A stretch of DNA of 64,000 bases from Fusobacterium mortiferum ATCC 9817 (GTDB lineage: Bacteria; Fusobacteriota; Fusobacteriia; Fusobacteriales; Fusobacteriaceae): contig NZ_GL987993.1 in the NCBI RefSeq assembly GCF_000158195.2, forward strand, positions 1 through 64,000, given 5' to 3'. Shown one piece after another: positions 62,452 through 64,000 of this stretch (within the stretch, counting starts at the first letter, position 1; every line of letters begins with the position of its first letter). The notes beneath the pieces are model-generated. The model worked only from the letters and a program-made list of their open reading frames with translations. It was not told where the DNA came from and did no database searches. Position numbers and translations under genes: made by a program.

Positions 62452-62480
62452 TAGACTTTTTGTAATTTACATGCTATAAT
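62452..62480 (+). promoter_or_regulatory. promoter of infA-rpmJ-rpsM
   Basis: TAGACT and TATAAT 17 bp apart, with TGC directly before the -10 (extended -10). No terminator is clear after map, so some read-through is possible. Confidence 0.7.
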
Positions 62481-62510
62481 AATTTGAAGTTCTGTTCGAT
62501 AGGAGGAATT

Positions 62511-62732
62511 ATGTCAAAAAAAGATGTTATCGAATTAGAAGGTACTATTTTAGAAGCCCTTCCAAATGCGATGTTTAAAGTTGAATTAGAGAATGGGCAC
62601 ACTATTTTAGGCCATATCTCTGGTAAGATGAGAATGAACTACATTAAAATTTTACCTGGAGATGGAGTGACTGTACAAATCTCTCCTTATGACTTGTCAA
62701 GGGGTAGAATAGTATACAGGAAGAAAAATTAA
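62511..62732 (+). CDS. infA: translation initiation factor IF-1
   Basis: IF-1 of 73 residues, an OB-fold: [28 protein letters not shown] and [37 protein letters not shown] before the ATG at 62511; the frame from 62484 starts upstream of this site. Confidence 0.97.
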   Translation: MSKKDVIELEGTILEALPNAMFKVELENGHTILGHISGKMRMNYIKILPGDGVTVQISPYDLSRGRIVYRKKN

Positions 62733-62754
62733 TATCACGAAAGGAGGCAGATGA

Positions 62755-62868
62755 ATGAAAGTAAGAGTATCAGTTAAACCTATTTGTGACAAGTGCAAAG
62801 TTATCAAGAGACATGGAAAAGTTAGAGTTATATGTGAAAACCCTAAACACAAACAAGTTCAAGGATAA
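62755..62868 (+). CDS. rpmJ: 50S ribosomal protein L36
   Basis: L36 of 37 residues: [20 protein letters not shown] is the start, with zinc ligands Cys11, Cys14, Cys27 and His32. AAAGGAGGC lies upstream; another ATG four bases earlier (62751) is in a different frame. Normal position between infA and rpsM. Confidence 0.97.
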   Translation: MKVRVSVKPICDKCKVIKRHGKVRVICENPKHKQVQG

Positions 62869-62891
62869 TTTTGTAAAGAGAGTTTGTTAAA

Positions 62892-63010
62892 AGTACGACA
62901 ATTATGACATGTAGTACTGTAAAGATATGTTGGCTGTAGAGCCATCTCCGAATTTAGGAAACGGAACATATCGACGAAAGTATTGAGCTGGTTTATATTA
63001 CTAGCAAAAT
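62892..63010 (+). promoter_or_regulatory. structured leader before rpsM
   Basis: A first hairpin is closed by AGTAC (62892-62896) and GTACT (62914-62918). A second domain is closed by a perfect 8-bp helix, GATATGTT (62924-62931) with AACATATC (62965-62972). It encloses GGCT-GTAG-AGCC and a CCG/CGG hairpin with a purine-rich loop. It occupies the long rpmJ-rpsM gap, the place where the alpha operon of enteric bacteria carries its S4-binding pseudoknot. Confidence 0.55.
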
Positions 63011-63042
63011 ATATAAAATTTTCGATAGAGGAGGAAACAATT

Positions 63043-63399
63043 TTGGCTAGAATAGCAGGAGTAGATATCCCAAGAAACAAGAGAGTTGAGATAGCTTTAA
63101 CTTACATTTACGGAATCGGAAAACCAACTTCACAAAAAATCTTAACAGAAGCTGGAATTAACTTTGATACAAGAGTTAAGGACTTAACTGAAGAAGAAGT
63201 AAACAAAATCAGAGCTATTGTTGAAACTATTAAAGTAGAGGGAGACCTAAGAAAAGAAGTAAGACTTTCTATAAAAAGACTTATGGATATCAAATGTTAC
63301 AGAGGATTAAGACACAAAATGAATCTACCTGTAAGAGGACAAAGTTCAAAAACTAACGCAAGAACAGTTAAAGGTCCAAAAAAACCTATTAAAAAGTAA
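63043..63399 (+). CDS. rpsM: 30S ribosomal protein S13
   Basis: S13 of 118 residues from a TTG preceded by [33 protein letters not shown] and [22 protein letters not shown] are diagnostic. The longer open frame from 62983 runs back into the structured leader and is not used. Confidence 0.97.
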   Translation: MARIAGVDIPRNKRVEIALTYIYGIGKPTSQKILTEAGINFDTRVKDLTEEEVNKIRAIVETIKVEGDLRKEVRLSIKRLMDIKCYRGLRHKMNLPVRGQSSKTNARTVKGPKKPIKK

Positions 63400-63456
63400 T
63401 CGAGTATTTTAGAGGAATTATAGAATTTTATAATTTAGCAAGGGAGGTAGCTTAAG

Positions 63457-63846
63457 TTGGCTAAAAAGAAGGTAGCTAAGATTAAAAAGAAAGTTAAAAA
63501 TATTCCTAACGGAGTTGCCCATATACATTCAACTTTTAATAACACAATAGTTGCTATTACTGATGCAGAAGGTAAAGTTGTAAGTTGGAAATCAGGAGGA
63601 ACTTCTGGTTTCAAAGGAACTAAAAAAGGAACTCCATTTGCAGCTCAAATCGCAGCTGAGCAAGCAGCAAATATTGCTATGGAAAATGGAATGAAAAAAG
63701 TAGAAGTAAGAGTGAAAGGTCCAGGATCTGGAAGAGAAGCTTGTATCAGATCATTACAAGCAGCTGGATTAGAGGTAACTAAAATAACTGACGTTACTCC
63801 TATCCCACACAATGGATGTAGACCACCAAAAAGAAGAAGAGTGTAG
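63457..63846 (+). CDS. rpsK: 30S ribosomal protein S11
   Basis: S11 of 129 residues from a TTG after [24 protein letters not shown] and [18 protein letters not shown] are typical. Confidence 0.98.
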   Translation: MAKKKVAKIKKKVKNIPNGVAHIHSTFNNTIVAITDAEGKVVSWKSGGTSGFKGTKKGTPFAAQIAAEQAANIAMENGMKKVEVRVKGPGSGREACIRSLQAAGLEVTKITDVTPIPHNGCRPPKRRRV

Positions 63847-63909
63847 TCTCACTTATTTATTTTGAAAATCATTGCGGCAAATTGAATACAAAGGAGGAAT
63901 ATTTAGAAA

Positions 63910-64000
63910 ATGGCAAGAAATAGACAGCCTGTATTGAAGAAATGTAGAGCGCTAGGAATTGATCCAGTAGTTTTAGGAGTTAACAAATCTTCTAAAAGAG
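63910..64000 (+). CDS. rpsD: 30S ribosomal protein S4 (5' part only)
   Basis: The ATG at 63910 follows AAAGGAGG by 12 nt and opens MARNRQPVLKKCRALGIDP, matching the N-terminus of S4 proteins of this group. The frame stays open to the window edge, so only about 30 codons are seen. Position after rpsK fits the alpha operon. Confidence 0.88.
   Translation, partial: MARNRQPVLKKCRALGIDPVVLGVNKSSKR

Noticed and set aside
62983-63042. Upstream extension of the rpsM reading frame
   Set aside because: The added residues have no counterpart in S13 and cover the leader structure and the ribosome site; the TTG at 63043 gives the normal N-terminus.

Overview
The window is AT-rich (roughly 30% GC by eye), and nearly all its genes lie on the + strand. 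It looks like a chromosomal segment of a Fusobacterium species. The support is a diderm gene set (heptose phosphatase GmhB, an autotransporter carrying the long basic leader typical of fusobacterial type V proteins, outer-membrane barrels), purine-rich codon use, and the fused thioredoxin-MsrA-MsrB/CcdA pair known from fusobacteria. Genus is fairly secure; species cannot be read from the sequence.

Layout: (1) 1-389, the 3' part of an rRNA operon (23S-5S spacer and 5S rRNA). (2) 390-12096, gmhB, then a compact cell-wall and division cluster murF-mraY-murD-murG-murC-murB-ddl-ftsQ-ftsA-ftsZ, without murE, ftsI or ftsW. (3) 12104-12836, rpsF-rpsR with its own promoter. (4) 12888-18597, ccdA plus trx-msrA-msrB, a barrel protein whose start is frameshifted, a lipoprotein, and a frameshifted MATE exporter divergent from its MerR-type regulator. 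(5) 18644-27927, rpmB (minus strand) and a long operon mutS2-ispD-nitrilase-membrane protein-cysS-mrnC-mreB-holB. (6) 28184-28519, tRNAs Val-Asp-Phe-Cys. (7) 28552-34819, an accessory region: HxlR regulator, AAA/DUF4143 ATPase behind three operator-like repeats, then a small phage- or plasmid-derived island (replication initiator, DnaC-like loader, M15 endolysin, small membrane proteins) that contains an unannotated 29-residue hydrophobic peptide gene resembling a type I toxin. (8) 34823-39123, an inverted-repeat-bounded segment directly in front of a 1187-residue autotransporter, plus a hypothetical gene. (9) 39142-44983, the ribose operon rbsR-K-D-A-C-B. (10) 45060-48000, nanA, yvcK and a radical SAM gene. 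(11) 48092-49824, tRNAs Thr-Glu-Tyr and tuf. (12) 49944-64000, the S10-spc-alpha ribosomal protein supercluster with secY, adk, map, infA, rpmJ, running out of the window inside rpsD.

Most of the sequence is ordinary housekeeping. The best candidates for something undescribed are: the 33.6-33.8 kb minus-strand toxin-like peptide with a sequestering 5' stem and a possible antisense RNA; the inverted-repeat element at 34.82-34.99 kb that may be an invertible promoter (or a MITE) controlling the autotransporter; the 10-bp phased repeats on both sides of the initiator/loader gene pair; and two structured intercistronic RNA segments in the ribosomal protein operons (before rplC and before rpsM). 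All functions of these are inferences from sequence read by eye; no search or folding program was run.
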